Shown: one piece after another, positions 1 through 7,064 of the stretch
Position numbering within the stretch: position 1 is the stretch's first letter
How the letters are laid out: every line of letters begins with the position of its first letter
NCBI GenBank assembly: GCA_017629415.1
Contig: JAGBXG010000248.1
Location: 1-17,131 of the forward strand
DNA: 17,131 nucleotides
Direction: 5' to 3'
From: Pseudomonadota bacterium
Lineage (GTDB): Bacteria > Myxococcota > Bradymonadia > UBA4248
Notes under the pieces: generated by a model
Database searches by the model: none
What the model was told of the DNA's origin: nothing
The model's input: only the letters and a program-made list of their open reading frames with translations
Program-made: the position numbers and the translations under genes

Positions 1-18
1 CCCGATTATAAGATGTAA
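1..18 (+). other. Upstream end of the amylase reading frame, closed by an in-frame TAA
   Basis: The first five codons read P-D-Y-K-M and are followed by TAA at 16-18, in the same frame as the amylase below. In the second carbohydrate-binding module the same place reads A-Y-K-M-T, and both modules are exactly 29 residues long from the codon after YKM to the shared Y-Y-V-N-G-W. The stop therefore sits where the second copy has Thr, with no shift of frame. This is either a true nonsense mutation or a base-call or assembly error. The real gene start and any signal peptide lie upstream of the window. Confidence 0.7.
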
Positions 19-33
19 TATGTAGGGCGTGGT

Positions 34-2310
34 GTGCATGCCAAATCTATTGATGTCAAACTCGGCGAAACGATTGAGTATAAATATTATGTCAATGGCT
101 GGGGGGATGATTCTTGGAAAACCGATGCACCGGATGGTCAGTCGAATGGGGCAGTGACCATTTCATCCTGTGGTCAGGAGTTTGGCAATAAAACCGGCGT
201 AGATGTTGTGGATCCCGGCAATCCGGACAGTCCGTCTGATCCTGGTTCATGTGTCACCACATTTACGTATTACAACGAATGGACGAATGTGGGTTCCGGC
301 GGCACAGCTGATTTTGATGTTTATCTCGTGGGCAGTTTCAATATGGAAGGTGAAACCTGGAAGACGACAGATCCTGCTTACAAAATGACATCCGATGGCA
401 AGGGGACACATACGATTACCGTCGAATGGCCTGTTGGAACGAAGCATGAGTATAAATATTATGTCAATGGCTGGGAACAAGACTCTTGGAAGACGGATGC
501 CTCGGATGGTCAAAGTAATGGTGTGGCTCACATTACTTCTTGCGGCATGAAATTTGGTCATGGCGGCAGCAGTACTCCTGGTAATCCCAGTACGCCTCCT
601 GTATTGGGCAGTATGTATCTTGCCGCAGTTCCCCAGGTTATTGACAAGACGATCACTTTTACTGTGTCTGTTCCCGAAGGTGTCAGCATTACGGTTGAAG
701 GCGGCGTTTCTCCCTCTGTCAATGGCTTAACCGTGACCGATACGGTTCCTGAAAACGGCAAATATACTTACACTGTAAATTCTTCAGAAGGCGAGCTTTA
801 TGTTCCTGTTTGGGTAGAAGACGAGAAGTTCGATTGGCACGATGCTTTGCTTTATTTTGCCTTTACCGATCGTTTCAAAGACGGCAACCCGAGCAATAAT
901 AGAAACACGCCGGGTGCATCGATAGAAGGAACATCGAATGCCGACTGGATGGGCGGCGATTTCAAAGGTCTTCAGGAAAAAGTTGAAGACGGTTATTTTG
1001 ACAGTCTTGGTGTCAATACGCTTTGGATTTCGTCTGTGACGACCAATACTGACAAAGTCAGTTACGGAACAAACGGCGATACCCATGGTTATTCGGCTTA
1101 TCACTCTTATTGGCCGATTGCTTCATTTATGACGGCAAACAACCAGAGTGAATTCAATGGTATGGCAGCCATTGAACCGCATTTCGGGACGATGGAAGAG
1201 CTGAAATCTTTGGTGGATGCCTGTCATAAGCGCGGGATTCGTGTGCTCGTGGATTTTGCAGCCAACCATGTTCACACCGACAGTCCGATTTATCAGAACC
1301 ATCAGGATTGGTTTAACATGCCCATGACGCTTTGCGACAGCAACGGCAACTGGGACAAGATTCCTGAAACATGCTGGTTCTCACAGGATTTGCCCGATAT
1401 CAATTACAACAAGCCTGAAGTCCGCAAGCTGATGGTGGAACATGCCCTTTGGTTGATTAAGGAAACGAATATCGATGGTTTCCGCGTGGATGCTGTCAAA
1501 CACATGCCGATTGAGTTTATTAAAGAGCTGAGAGCTGGCGTTGAGAGCTTGTTTGCGAACACGGGAATCGTGTTCTACATGGTGGGTGAGACGTTTACGG
1601 GCGACATTGGTCTTTTGAATAAATATATCGGCAATGACACGCTTCATGCCCAGTTTGACTTCCCCCTTTATTATCAGATGCAGAACGTGCTGACTTCCGG
1701 CGGTATGTATGGCGTTTTCAGCAACAGTTCGCTTTATTCTTCACACAATCCCTACAATTCTGATTTGATGGGCACCTTCATGGGCAACCACGACGTGGCA
1801 CGTGCGATTTCTGTGGCGGCGAATCAGAATACGGGCAAGTGGACTCAGAATCCGAGTGTCGATGATGAAAATGCTTATTTCCGTCTGAAACAGGCTTGGA
1901 CTATTTTGCTGACGAACCCCGGCATTCCTTTGATTTACTACGGTGATGAATACGGCATGGTAGGCGGCAACGATCCCGACAATCGTCGCATGATGAATTT
2001 CGATTTGACGCATTCGCATCAGGCCAGCACATTGGATTATGTCAAGCTTTTGGGCAGCATTCGCGCCAATCACAAGGCCATTACTCGCGGGAAACGCGAG
2101 GATCTTCAGGCTGAAAATGACAAGTGGTGCTACAAATTGTCTTATAACAATGAAACGATCATTGTCGGTGTGGCCAGTCAAGGTGGTTATGGCACTTGCG
2201 ATCTCAAGGGCAGTTACAATGCCACGAACTTGCTCAACGGCAATGAAGTGACAGGCATGAGCAGCATTGATTTCAACAGCGATAAGTTCCACATCTATCT
2301 TGTGAAATAA
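34..2310 (+). CDS. GH13 alpha-amylase-like glycosidase with starch/glycogen-binding modules (5' part missing)
   Basis: Predicted to hydrolyse alpha-1,4-glucosidic bonds in starch, glycogen or their oligosaccharides, probably outside the cytoplasm. Numbered from GTG-34: the remainder of a first binding module (1-50), a complete second module (about 73-175, AMPK/CBM48-like, with VYLVGSFN and EYKYYVNGW motifs and framing Cys73 and Cys170), a linker, a small beta domain (about 192-265), and a GH13 barrel from about 270. The four conserved GH13 regions are present: DFAANHV (Asp407, His412), GFRVDAVKH (nucleophile Asp486), VGETF (acid/base Glu519) and GNHD (Asp587). A short C-terminal beta region follows. 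GTG-34 lies inside the first module, so it is only the first usable start after the TAA at 16-18. A product starting here would have no signal peptide. The exact specificity (amylase, neopullulanase or other GH13) is not determined. The family call is firm; the intactness of the gene is doubtful. Confidence 0.9.
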   Translation: MHAKSIDVKLGETIEYKYYVNGWGDDSWKTDAPDGQSNGAVTISSCGQEFGNKTGVDVVDPGNPDSPSDPGSCVTTFTYYNEWTNVGSGGTADFDVYLVGSFNMEGETWKTTDPAYKMTSDGKGTHTITVEWPVGTKHEYKYYVNGWEQDSWKTDASDGQSNGVAHITSCGMKFGHGGSSTPGNPSTPPVLGSMYLAAVPQVIDKTITFTVSVPEGVSITVEGGVSPSVNGLTVTDTVPENGKYTYTVNSSEGELYVPVWVEDEKFDWHDALLYFAFTDRFKDGNPSNNRNTPGASIEGTSNADWMGGDFKGLQEKVEDGYFDSLGVNTLWISSVTTNTDKVSYGTNGDTHGYSAYHSYWPIASFMTANNQSEFNGMAAIEPHFGTMEELKSLVDACHKRGIRVLVDFAANHVHTDSPIYQNHQDWFNMPMTLCDSNGNWDKIPETCWFSQDLPDINYNKPEVRKLMVEHALWLIKETNIDGFRVDAVKHMPIEFIKELRAGVESLFANTGIVFYMVGETFTGDIGLLNKYIGNDTLHAQFDFPLYYQMQNVLTSGGMYGVFSNSSLYSSHNPYNSDLMGTFMGNHDVARAISVAANQNTGKWTQNPSVDDENAYFRLKQAWTILLTNPGIPLIYYGDEYGMVGGNDPDNRRMMNFDLTHSHQASTLDYVKLLGSIRANHKAITRGKREDLQAENDKWCYKLSYNNETIIVGVASQGGYGTCDLKGSYNATNLLNGNEVTGMSSIDFNSDKFHIYLVK
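76..102 (+). repeat. Direct DNA repeat, copy 1, in binding module 1
   Basis: These 27 bases, encoding E-Y-K-Y-Y-V-N-G-W, are identical to 448-474. The flanking protein sequence is also repeated (DSWKTD, DGQSNG), so this is the best-preserved stretch of a duplicated binding module. Confidence 0.85.
448..474 (+). repeat. Direct DNA repeat, copy 2, in binding module 2
   Basis: A 27-base exact match to 76-102, spaced 372 bases from it, which is one module plus its linker. Base-level identity across synonymous positions suggests a recent duplication or gene conversion between the two modules. Confidence 0.85.
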
Positions 2311-2323
2311 TTGGGTTCGTCCC

Positions 2324-2344
2324 TATGCCGGCATGGCCGGCATA
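2324..2344 (+). other. Perfect 9-bp hairpin after the amylase stop codon
   Basis: TATGCCGGC at 2324-2332 pairs with GCCGGCATA at 2336-2344 across a 3-base loop. No T-run follows it directly, so it is probably not the terminator. It may protect the 3' end of the mRNA or simply stack beside the terminator hairpin downstream. Confidence 0.6.
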
Positions 2345-2355
2345 CGGGCCGTTTT

Positions 2356-2405
2356 AAGCCGGGCTATGGCGTCTATTGCCGCCATACACCCGGCTTTTTA
2401 AGTTT
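2356..2405 (+). terminator. Rho-independent terminator of the amylase gene
   Basis: AAGCCGGG (2356-2363) pairs with CCCGGCTT (2389-2396). Inside, TATGGCG (2365-2371) pairs with CGCCATA (2380-2386) around an 8-base loop. T-rich sequence (CTTTTTAAGTTTTT) follows. Confidence 0.85.
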
Positions 2406-2443
2406 TTGTATTTTCCATTGTATTGGCTTTTTTACGCTAAAAC

Positions 2444-2470
2444 TTGACAATACACTGGGGTGTGGATAAA
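2444..2470 (+). promoter_or_regulatory. Candidate sigma-70 promoter for the 2553 gene
   Basis: A perfect -35 TTGACA lies at 2444-2449. The best -10 is GATAAA at 2465-2470, with a short 15-base spacer. Transcription would start near 2477, downstream of any start codon at 2460, which supports the later translation start. The -35 is convincing; the -10 is only fair. Confidence 0.45.
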
Positions 2471-2552
2471 CATTCGCGCCTTTATTTTTGCCCTCTGTAA
2501 ATTCAGTGGGCAAAAGATTCAAATCATGACAGACAAAGAGGTTTCCGCAATC

Positions 2553-3458
2553 ATGGGAAAATCTAGAAAGAAACGCCAGGACAAAGACAATTTAAACGAA
2601 CTTCAGAATGATACCGAGATGAATCCCCGCGAGGATGAACCCATCGATGAAGAGGAAGAACGCGAGGAGAGTGAGTCTGAGGATGTCTTTGCGGAAGACG
2701 AGAGCGATCTTGCGATGCTTCGCAAGCTTGAAAATGACGATGCCGAAAAAGCATTTAAAGAGTTTACATTTGGCGAAGAAGTTGGCTTCAATCCCATGTA
2801 TGATTGGTCAACCGTGCCGGAAGTAGAACGTGAGCATTATCAGCTTTGGCTTGATATGGACGAAGGCAAACTTCGTGAAACAGCAACCAAACGTCTGAAT
2901 GCATTTCAACGCTGGATGCTGGCATGTGCATGTATGCGCCAGGGAATTCACGATTTATTCAGAGAACTTGCGATTGGTATTATAAAACTCCGCAAACGTC
3001 CTGCTGAACTCTTGCTCGAAGATATTTATCTTGAACTGATTTGGGATTTTGTCTCTACAAAGACATACGACAGTGCCCTTGAATGGCTGGATAAATTTGA
3101 GCAGGTATTTCCCTCTGAAAAAACAGTCGTTTTGCGTGTACGCGGTTTGATTTTGATTGATCAAGGCGACATTGATAAAGGCAAAGCCGCCATCAGTGAG
3201 CTCATCAATCTGCCTTTTAATCACGATATTAAAGGATTTGAACAGGACAAATCTTCGCGTGATACATGCAAATATAACAGCGTGATTCAATATGAAGTCG
3301 GCTATGCTTTGATGAATATGAAGCATTACGATTTGGCGCTTTATTATTTTGAACGTGCTCGCAGTTTAGCCCAAATCAATGATGATTACGAGCTGATGAT
3401 GTCTATTGACAATGCCGTACGTATTACGACACGCCATAAAAATGGCGAAATTTTTTAA
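2553..3458 (+). CDS. Acidic N-terminal, alpha-helical repeat (TPR-like) protein of unknown function
   Basis: A 301-residue soluble protein with no signal peptide or membrane segment. It begins with a basic tip (GKSRKKR), then a strongly acidic, probably disordered stretch (about residues 20-55, including DEEEEREESESED). The remainder is predicted helical with TPR-like pairs: YDSALEWLDKFEQVFP followed by a helix, and YALMNMKHYDLALYYFERARSLAQ, a good match to a TPR helix pair. TPR-type folds bind partner proteins, so a scaffold or adaptor role is a guess only. ATG-2553 is preferred because AAAGAGG lies just upstream (about 11-base spacing). ATG-2526 is possible. A start at 2460 is unlikely because it overlaps the candidate promoter. 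The gene appears monocistronic, between the amylase terminator and the repeat region. Confidence 0.8.
   Translation: MGKSRKKRQDKDNLNELQNDTEMNPREDEPIDEEEEREESESEDVFAEDESDLAMLRKLENDDAEKAFKEFTFGEEVGFNPMYDWSTVPEVEREHYQLWLDMDEGKLRETATKRLNAFQRWMLACACMRQGIHDLFRELAIGIIKLRKRPAELLLEDIYLELIWDFVSTKTYDSALEWLDKFEQVFPSEKTVVLRVRGLILIDQGDIDKGKAAISELINLPFNHDIKGFEQDKSSRDTCKYNSVIQYEVGYALMNMKHYDLALYYFERARSLAQINDDYELMMSIDNAVRITTRHKNGEIF
3432..3456 (+). terminator. Possible terminator overlapping the 3' end of the TPR-like gene
   Basis: CGCCAT (3432-3437) pairs with ATGGCG (3442-3447) over an AAAA loop, followed by AAA and six Ts at 3451-3456. The hairpin lies inside the last codons. The three intervening As and the short stem make it weak. 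Confidence 0.35.
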
Positions 3459-3467
3459 AAAGACTCT

Positions 3468-3498
3468 CCCCACCCTTGGGTCAAGGCTTACGCAAAGT
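3468..3498 (-). repeat. Inverted partial copy of the intergenic repeat
   Basis: Read on the minus strand, these 31 bases match 3674-3704 at 26 of 31 positions. That is the 3' end of the first direct copy described below. The two ends therefore form imperfect inverted repeats around a segment of about 237 bases (3468-3704), which resembles the terminal repeats of a small non-autonomous element. Confidence 0.6.
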
Positions 3499-3534
3499 CA
3501 CAAATCGTTTACGAAGTGGTATATTGCGGGGACG

Positions 3535-3562
3535 AAAAATGGGGGAGCGGGTCCCCATTTTT
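3535..3562 (+). terminator. Perfect 10-bp hairpin, possibly a bidirectional terminator
   Basis: AAAAATGGGG (3535-3544) pairs perfectly with CCCCATTTTT (3553-3562) over an 8-base loop. The GC core between an A-run and a T-run is the pattern of a terminator that works in both directions. It would end transcription from the 2553 gene. It may instead be internal structure of the surrounding repeat element. Confidence 0.5.
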
Positions 3563-3593
3563 CCAAAAAACGATAGTGATTAGTACCCGGCTA

Positions 3594-3711
3594 ACTTACA
3601 AAAACGTCAAATCTATTGTGGGTTCCAAGGGACTTGAGCCCCTTGGCGGGGTTTGGGGCGGAGCCCCAAAAGAACTTTGCGTATGCCGTGACCCTTGGAT
3701 GGGGCAGGGCG
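3594..3711 (+). repeat. Structured intergenic repeat, direct copy A
   Basis: About 118 bases that recur imperfectly at 3753-3870. The 52-base core starting at about 3619 differs from copy B at roughly five positions. The core holds two hairpins. In the first, CCAAGGG pairs with CCCTTGG around ACTTGAGC. In the second, TTTGGGGC (3652-3659) pairs with GCCCCAAA (3663-3670) over a GGA loop, with no mismatch. Short open frames over this region have no ribosome-binding site and follow the repeat composition, so I treat it as non-coding. It could be a REP-like element, a MITE remnant or a structured RNA. Confidence 0.75.
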
Positions 3712-3752
3712 TTATATTTCGCCCCTAAATATCAGTGTTTATGCCCCGTTTT

Positions 3753-3870
3753 ACTTATAAAAATGGTAAGTCTCTATCGAGGGTTCCAAGGGGCTTGAGC
3801 CCCATGGCGTGGTTTGGAGCGGAGCCTCAAAAACTCTGCATACGCCATGGCATGGTTGGTGCAAAGCCCT
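3753..3870 (+). repeat. Structured intergenic repeat, direct copy B
   Basis: The second, more decayed copy of the element at 3594-3711. Its first hairpin is perfect around the loop (GGGGC-TTGA-GCCCC) but has an A-A mismatch further out. Its second hairpin has a mismatch and a G-T pair where copy A is perfect. Similarity continues at lower identity into the tail (CTCTGCATACGCC). The copy ends about 100 bases before the kinase start codon. Confidence 0.7.
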
Positions 3871-3958
3871 AAAAAAATTACGTATATCTTGGGTTTAGCT
3901 CATCCAGTATGTGAATGAGATATGCGTAAAAGCTGAGCCATTATTATCCATCAGACAA

Positions 3959-3973
3959 GGGAGAATAACTGTG
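3959..3973 (+). promoter_or_regulatory. Strong ribosome-binding site that sets the kinase start
   Basis: GGGAG at 3959-3963 lies seven bases before GTG-3971. The 11-base block GACAAGGGAGA here also precedes rpoD (14126-14136). The other in-frame GTG at 3911 has no such signal, so 3971 is the better start. Confidence 0.75.
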
Positions 3974-5668
3974 CCTGCACGATCATTGCAAGATAAAGAA
4001 GGCGTGTCTTTTATTCAGTCATGGTTGGGCTTTTTGGGAAAACAAGACCGTAAATCGCCTCCAAATATCTATACATCTTTAAAGTTTTTGACGGCTGTAA
4101 GATGTTTGTATGCCGTATTGGTGCTTATTTACAGCACTATGTGGTTAAGCAGCAGTGAGCTGTTTGATATCGACATCAGCACATATTTGCTTCTCGGCTG
4201 TGTGATTGAGATATTTAGTTTTACCGCAGTATGTTGCATACTTCTGCTGAAAAAACGTTTTATTCGTCCCATTACATACGTAAGTATGCTGCATGACTCT
4301 CTGCTTGCAGCTTTTATCGTGTTCATCACAGGCGCGCACAGCAGCCCGTTTTATTATTTATTTTTAATCATTCCATTATACGGCGGCATTATTTTGCAGC
4401 GTCGCGGCGGCGTGCTTGGAGCATTCATTGGTACAAGCGTTTTGGCTGCTGTATTTTTAGGTCTGCCTAAGTTTTCGTTTTTATTTCCGCATGGGATGCG
4501 TGAGCTTTATGAATTGCTCGTGCTGACATACGGCTACAGCGTATCCAGAATCTTATTTTTAATGGTAGCTTGTTTTGGGGTCGGTATTCTGACAGGTCAG
4601 CTTTCGCATCAATACATGCGCGTTCAAAGCGATCTTATCGAAACAGAACTCGAGTTTTCACATCTTCGCGGCATTTATGAAATTTTACTCAATGCTTTGC
4701 CTATTGGGATTGTCATTTTAAATCCAAAGACAAACCGATTGCTTTATGCCAATCCCAGTGCAAAATACTTGCTGCCCCTGGATGCAGAAAATATGACTAT
4801 CGACGCCGTACTCAAACCGGAAACGTCAGAAATAGAGCTCGAAGTGGGGGATGCTTGGCATCGGACATTTAACGGCCGATACTTGAGAATTGCCAGATTT
4901 AAATTATCACTTGTCGATGATACTCAGCTGAATGGTTATCATATCAGTGATATTACGGAACTTCATGAGGCACAGCAGGAATTGGTACGTCGCCAGAGAA
5001 TGGAGCTTTTGGGGGAATTCAGCGCAAAAGTGGCTCATGAAATCCGAAATCCGCTGGCTTGCATCAGCGGATGCAATGAGATGCTTCAAAGTGAAATCCA
5101 AAACGACGATCAAAAAGAACTCCTTAGTATGATGGGGGATGAAATCAATCGTCTCAACAATCTTCTCAATGATATTTTGCTTTTTTCACGTCGTCCCAAA
5201 CTCAAACCTACGCGCATTGAACTCTTTGCGCTTCTGGAAAAACGTAAGTCAGTATTTCTCAATGATCCCCAAAATACCAATATCGCAATTGAGTTGGATA
5301 TTCCGCCTGAATGTATCATCACCGCAGATGAAACCACGCTGGCGCAAATTGTCATGACATTGTGGCGGAACAGTGCTGAAGCCATGGAAGGAAAAGGTCT
5401 CATTCGTGTGATGGCATCTTTGGAACATAACGCCATTCAATTCTTTGATGAAGGCCCAGGATTAACCGATGAACTTGCGGCTCACGTTTTTGAACCTTTT
5501 TATACCACCAAAAGCTCGGGTACCGGTCTTGGTCTTTCTATTGCGCGTCAGCTTTCTTTAGATAATCACTTGAGTTTATCATGGGATGGTACGCAAAAAT
5601 GTTTTGTGCTTGCCTTGAATCAACAGCTAAATCTTGTCAACAGCAATACAATTGACACAAACGCATGA
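3971..5668 (+). CDS. PilS/NtrB-like membrane sensor histidine kinase
   Basis: A 565-residue kinase that should sense a signal at the inner membrane, autophosphorylate on His356 and pass the phosphate to a response regulator. Six hydrophobic segments lie at about 38-60, 70-94, 100-121, 125-142, 146-165 and 182-208, the topology of PilS-type kinases. A coiled linker and a PAS-like domain (about 230-330, LPIGIVILNPKTNRLLYAN) follow. The H-box is VAHEIRNPLACISG (His356), the N-box LWRNSAEAM (Asn467), G1 DEGPGL (Asp493), the F-box FEPFYTTK and G2 GTGLGLSIA (517-525). All catalytic boxes are intact. PilS normally sits beside the PilR regulator, but here no regulator follows; the next gene is a lipoprotein. 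It may therefore be an orphan kinase, and its partner cannot be named. GTG-3971 is chosen over GTG-3911 on its ribosome-binding site. Confidence 0.92.
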   Translation: MPARSLQDKEGVSFIQSWLGFLGKQDRKSPPNIYTSLKFLTAVRCLYAVLVLIYSTMWLSSSELFDIDISTYLLLGCVIEIFSFTAVCCILLLKKRFIRPITYVSMLHDSLLAAFIVFITGAHSSPFYYLFLIIPLYGGIILQRRGGVLGAFIGTSVLAAVFLGLPKFSFLFPHGMRELYELLVLTYGYSVSRILFLMVACFGVGILTGQLSHQYMRVQSDLIETELEFSHLRGIYEILLNALPIGIVILNPKTNRLLYANPSAKYLLPLDAENMTIDAVLKPETSEIELEVGDAWHRTFNGRYLRIARFKLSLVDDTQLNGYHISDITELHEAQQELVRRQRMELLGEFSAKVAHEIRNPLACISGCNEMLQSEIQNDDQKELLSMMGDEINRLNNLLNDILLFSRRPKLKPTRIELFALLEKRKSVFLNDPQNTNIAIELDIPPECIITADETTLAQIVMTLWRNSAEAMEGKGLIRVMASLEHNAIQFFDEGPGLTDELAAHVFEPFYTTKSSGTGLGLSIARQLSLDNHLSLSWDGTQKCFVLALNQQLNLVNSNTIDTNA

Positions 5669-5811
5669 GAGGAGAAACAGACTTTTGAAAAGACAGAATC
5701 GGCAAACACCATGCAGTGATTATTTTTTTGAATAAAAACAAAAACTTGCCGTTATTTTGGCTACGTTTCGCGGATGTGACGAAATGTTTTTCTCAAACTT
5801 CAGGAGTTTTT

Positions 5812-6762
5812 ATGTCTTTCAATTTTAAACGTTTTCTTTCATTAGTTTCTGGTATTGCTTTGGCTTCTTGCATGACCCTCGGTTGTGATGAAGATACGCC
5901 CGATACCGGCAACGAAAACACCGGCAACGAAAATACCGGCAACGAAAATACAACGCCGTCAGGTGATCATAATATTAAGAACACATGCAATCATGATGAT
6001 GATTTTATACCTGATTGGACGCAAAAGAATGGTAAAAAAGAAGATATTGTCAACTATCTTGTCGATATTTGCCGTTTGAGCACATACTTCCAAACACCGG
6101 AATTTTTAGATAAACCTGCGGAAGAACAAGTCATTGGTTCAGAATGTTTCTGCTATGGCAGATACTGTGAAATGGTAGGCTATGAACGTCCTGAAGCACA
6201 GGTAACACCTGATAAAGATGCTTTTGGAGAACCCAATCCAGACGTTTACGGCACCATTTATGGTTGTGATGCCGTCGTGGATTATATGGGCGCACAGAAA
6301 TCCTGCTTCCGTTCTTCAAATGTTGAAGGCATTGAACCGAAAATTTATTTCCCGAATGGTACATGTGCACTTGCCATGTCCAAATGCACCCCGAAAACTG
6401 CCAACGCCGAAGGTTCCATTTGCTCCTTTGCCAAATTTGGTGATTACAGCAAGTTAGATACCTTCACCGCTTGCCCCGATATGAAAGAAGTCCTCATCGA
6501 TTTCCTCATGAAGATCGAGGTGAAAGGCGTAAGTGCTCAAGCTGATCTTGATGTTCGTGCCTGCTTTAAAGGCTGCAAAACCGATGCGGATTGCTCTGGC
6601 GTTGATATTTACGATCCCATTGCAAAAGCACAATCGCAGACCAAATGTATGGAGGTCAAAAATGCAGATGGCCTGAAAGCAGGTGTTTGCTTCGATCCGC
6701 GTACCGTCAAAGGCGTTGAAGACAGCGTTAAACTCGTTCATCCGGGTGTCTGGGCACTCTAA
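5812..6762 (+). CDS. Cysteine-rich putative lipoprotein
   Basis: A 316-residue exported protein. The N-terminus MSFNFKRFLSLVSG and hydrophobic core lead to two possible lipobox cysteines, Cys20 (LASC) and Cys25 (TLGC). Either fits signal peptidase II, and Cys25 followed by acidic residues is the more usual form. Next comes a low-complexity spacer with three exact GNENT repeats. The body holds 16 cysteines, an even number that suggests disulfide pairing outside the cytoplasm. Its C-terminal pattern (ACFKGCKTDADC, then KCMEV and GVCFDP) resembles the small Dickkopf-like cysteine motifs common in Myxococcota surface proteins. ATG-5812 is chosen because AGGAG lies at 5802-5806, five bases upstream. 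An intrinsic terminator follows the stop. The function is unknown. Confidence 0.85.
   Translation: MSFNFKRFLSLVSGIALASCMTLGCDEDTPDTGNENTGNENTGNENTTPSGDHNIKNTCNHDDDFIPDWTQKNGKKEDIVNYLVDICRLSTYFQTPEFLDKPAEEQVIGSECFCYGRYCEMVGYERPEAQVTPDKDAFGEPNPDVYGTIYGCDAVVDYMGAQKSCFRSSNVEGIEPKIYFPNGTCALAMSKCTPKTANAEGSICSFAKFGDYSKLDTFTACPDMKEVLIDFLMKIEVKGVSAQADLDVRACFKGCKTDADCSGVDIYDPIAKAQSQTKCMEVKNADGLKAGVCFDPRTVKGVEDSVKLVHPGVWAL
5908..5952 (+). repeat. 15-base tandem repeat, three copies
   Basis: Units at 5908-5922, 5923-5937 and 5938-5952 encode G-N-E-N-T three times and differ at only two third-codon positions. They lie in the spacer after the lipobox. Each unit is a multiple of three, so copy-number change would lengthen or shorten the tether without breaking the frame. 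Confidence 0.9.
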
Positions 6763-6784
6763 TCTTTGCAAACGCTCGCATCTG

Positions 6785-6820
6785 AAAAGCTCGCCTGTTT
6801 GGCGAGCTTTTTTTATTTTT
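6785..6820 (+). terminator. Rho-independent terminator of the cysteine-rich lipoprotein gene
   Basis: AAAAGCTCGCC (6785-6795) pairs perfectly with GGCGAGCTTTT (6801-6811) over a TGTTT loop and runs into a T-tract. It closes the transcription unit, so the next gene needs its own promoter. Confidence 0.9.
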
Positions 6821-6961
6821 CATCTTATTTCAGCTCAGAAGCATCGATTTTTTTAGTACGATGGGTGCATTGTCCTCGTTGATAATTTTGCTTTGGCATA
6901 AAACATATGGCCAAAAACAGATATTATCTGTGGCATATTTTTTGTTTATCTCTCGATAAGT

Positions 6962-6991
6962 TTGGTAAAATATTTTTACACTCTCTATACT
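6962..6991 (+). promoter_or_regulatory. Candidate promoter for the FG-GAP lipoprotein gene
   Basis: TTGGTA (6962-6967) and TATACT (6986-6991) are separated by 18 bases. The -10 matches the consensus at five of six positions. The -35 is weaker. The predicted start near 6998 leaves a leader of about 66 bases. Confidence 0.4.
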
Positions 6992-7008
6992 CAAATAAGT
7001 ATGAGAGT
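6980..7008 (+). promoter_or_regulatory. Inverted repeat overlapping the candidate -10, operator-like
   Basis: ACTCTCTATACT (6980-6991) and AGTATGAGAGT (6998-7008) are complementary apart from one extra base and are separated by six bases. The left arm includes the candidate TATACT, so a dimeric regulator bound here could block transcription. Alternatively it forms a hairpin at the start of the mRNA. Confidence 0.35.
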
Positions 7009-7064
7009 TTTGTGACAATAGGTCAAAGATACCATAAACATCATCATGGATAGGGAGTTCTAAA

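Noticed and set aside
2460..2552. Longer N-terminus for the TPR-like protein from the non-ATG codon at 2460
   Set aside because: It overlaps the TTGACA promoter region, lies before the predicted transcription start and has no ribosome-binding site. ATG-2526 remains a minor alternative.
3516..3798. Two short plus-strand open frames (70 and 60 codons)
   Set aside because: They overlap each other and the structured repeat, lack ribosome-binding sites and look like translated hairpins.
6830..7018. Minus-strand frame of 62 codons with protein-like composition
   Set aside because: It has only a TTG start, no ribosome-binding site on that strand, and overlaps the likely promoter of the FG-GAP gene. 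It could be a gene remnant, but nothing identifies it.
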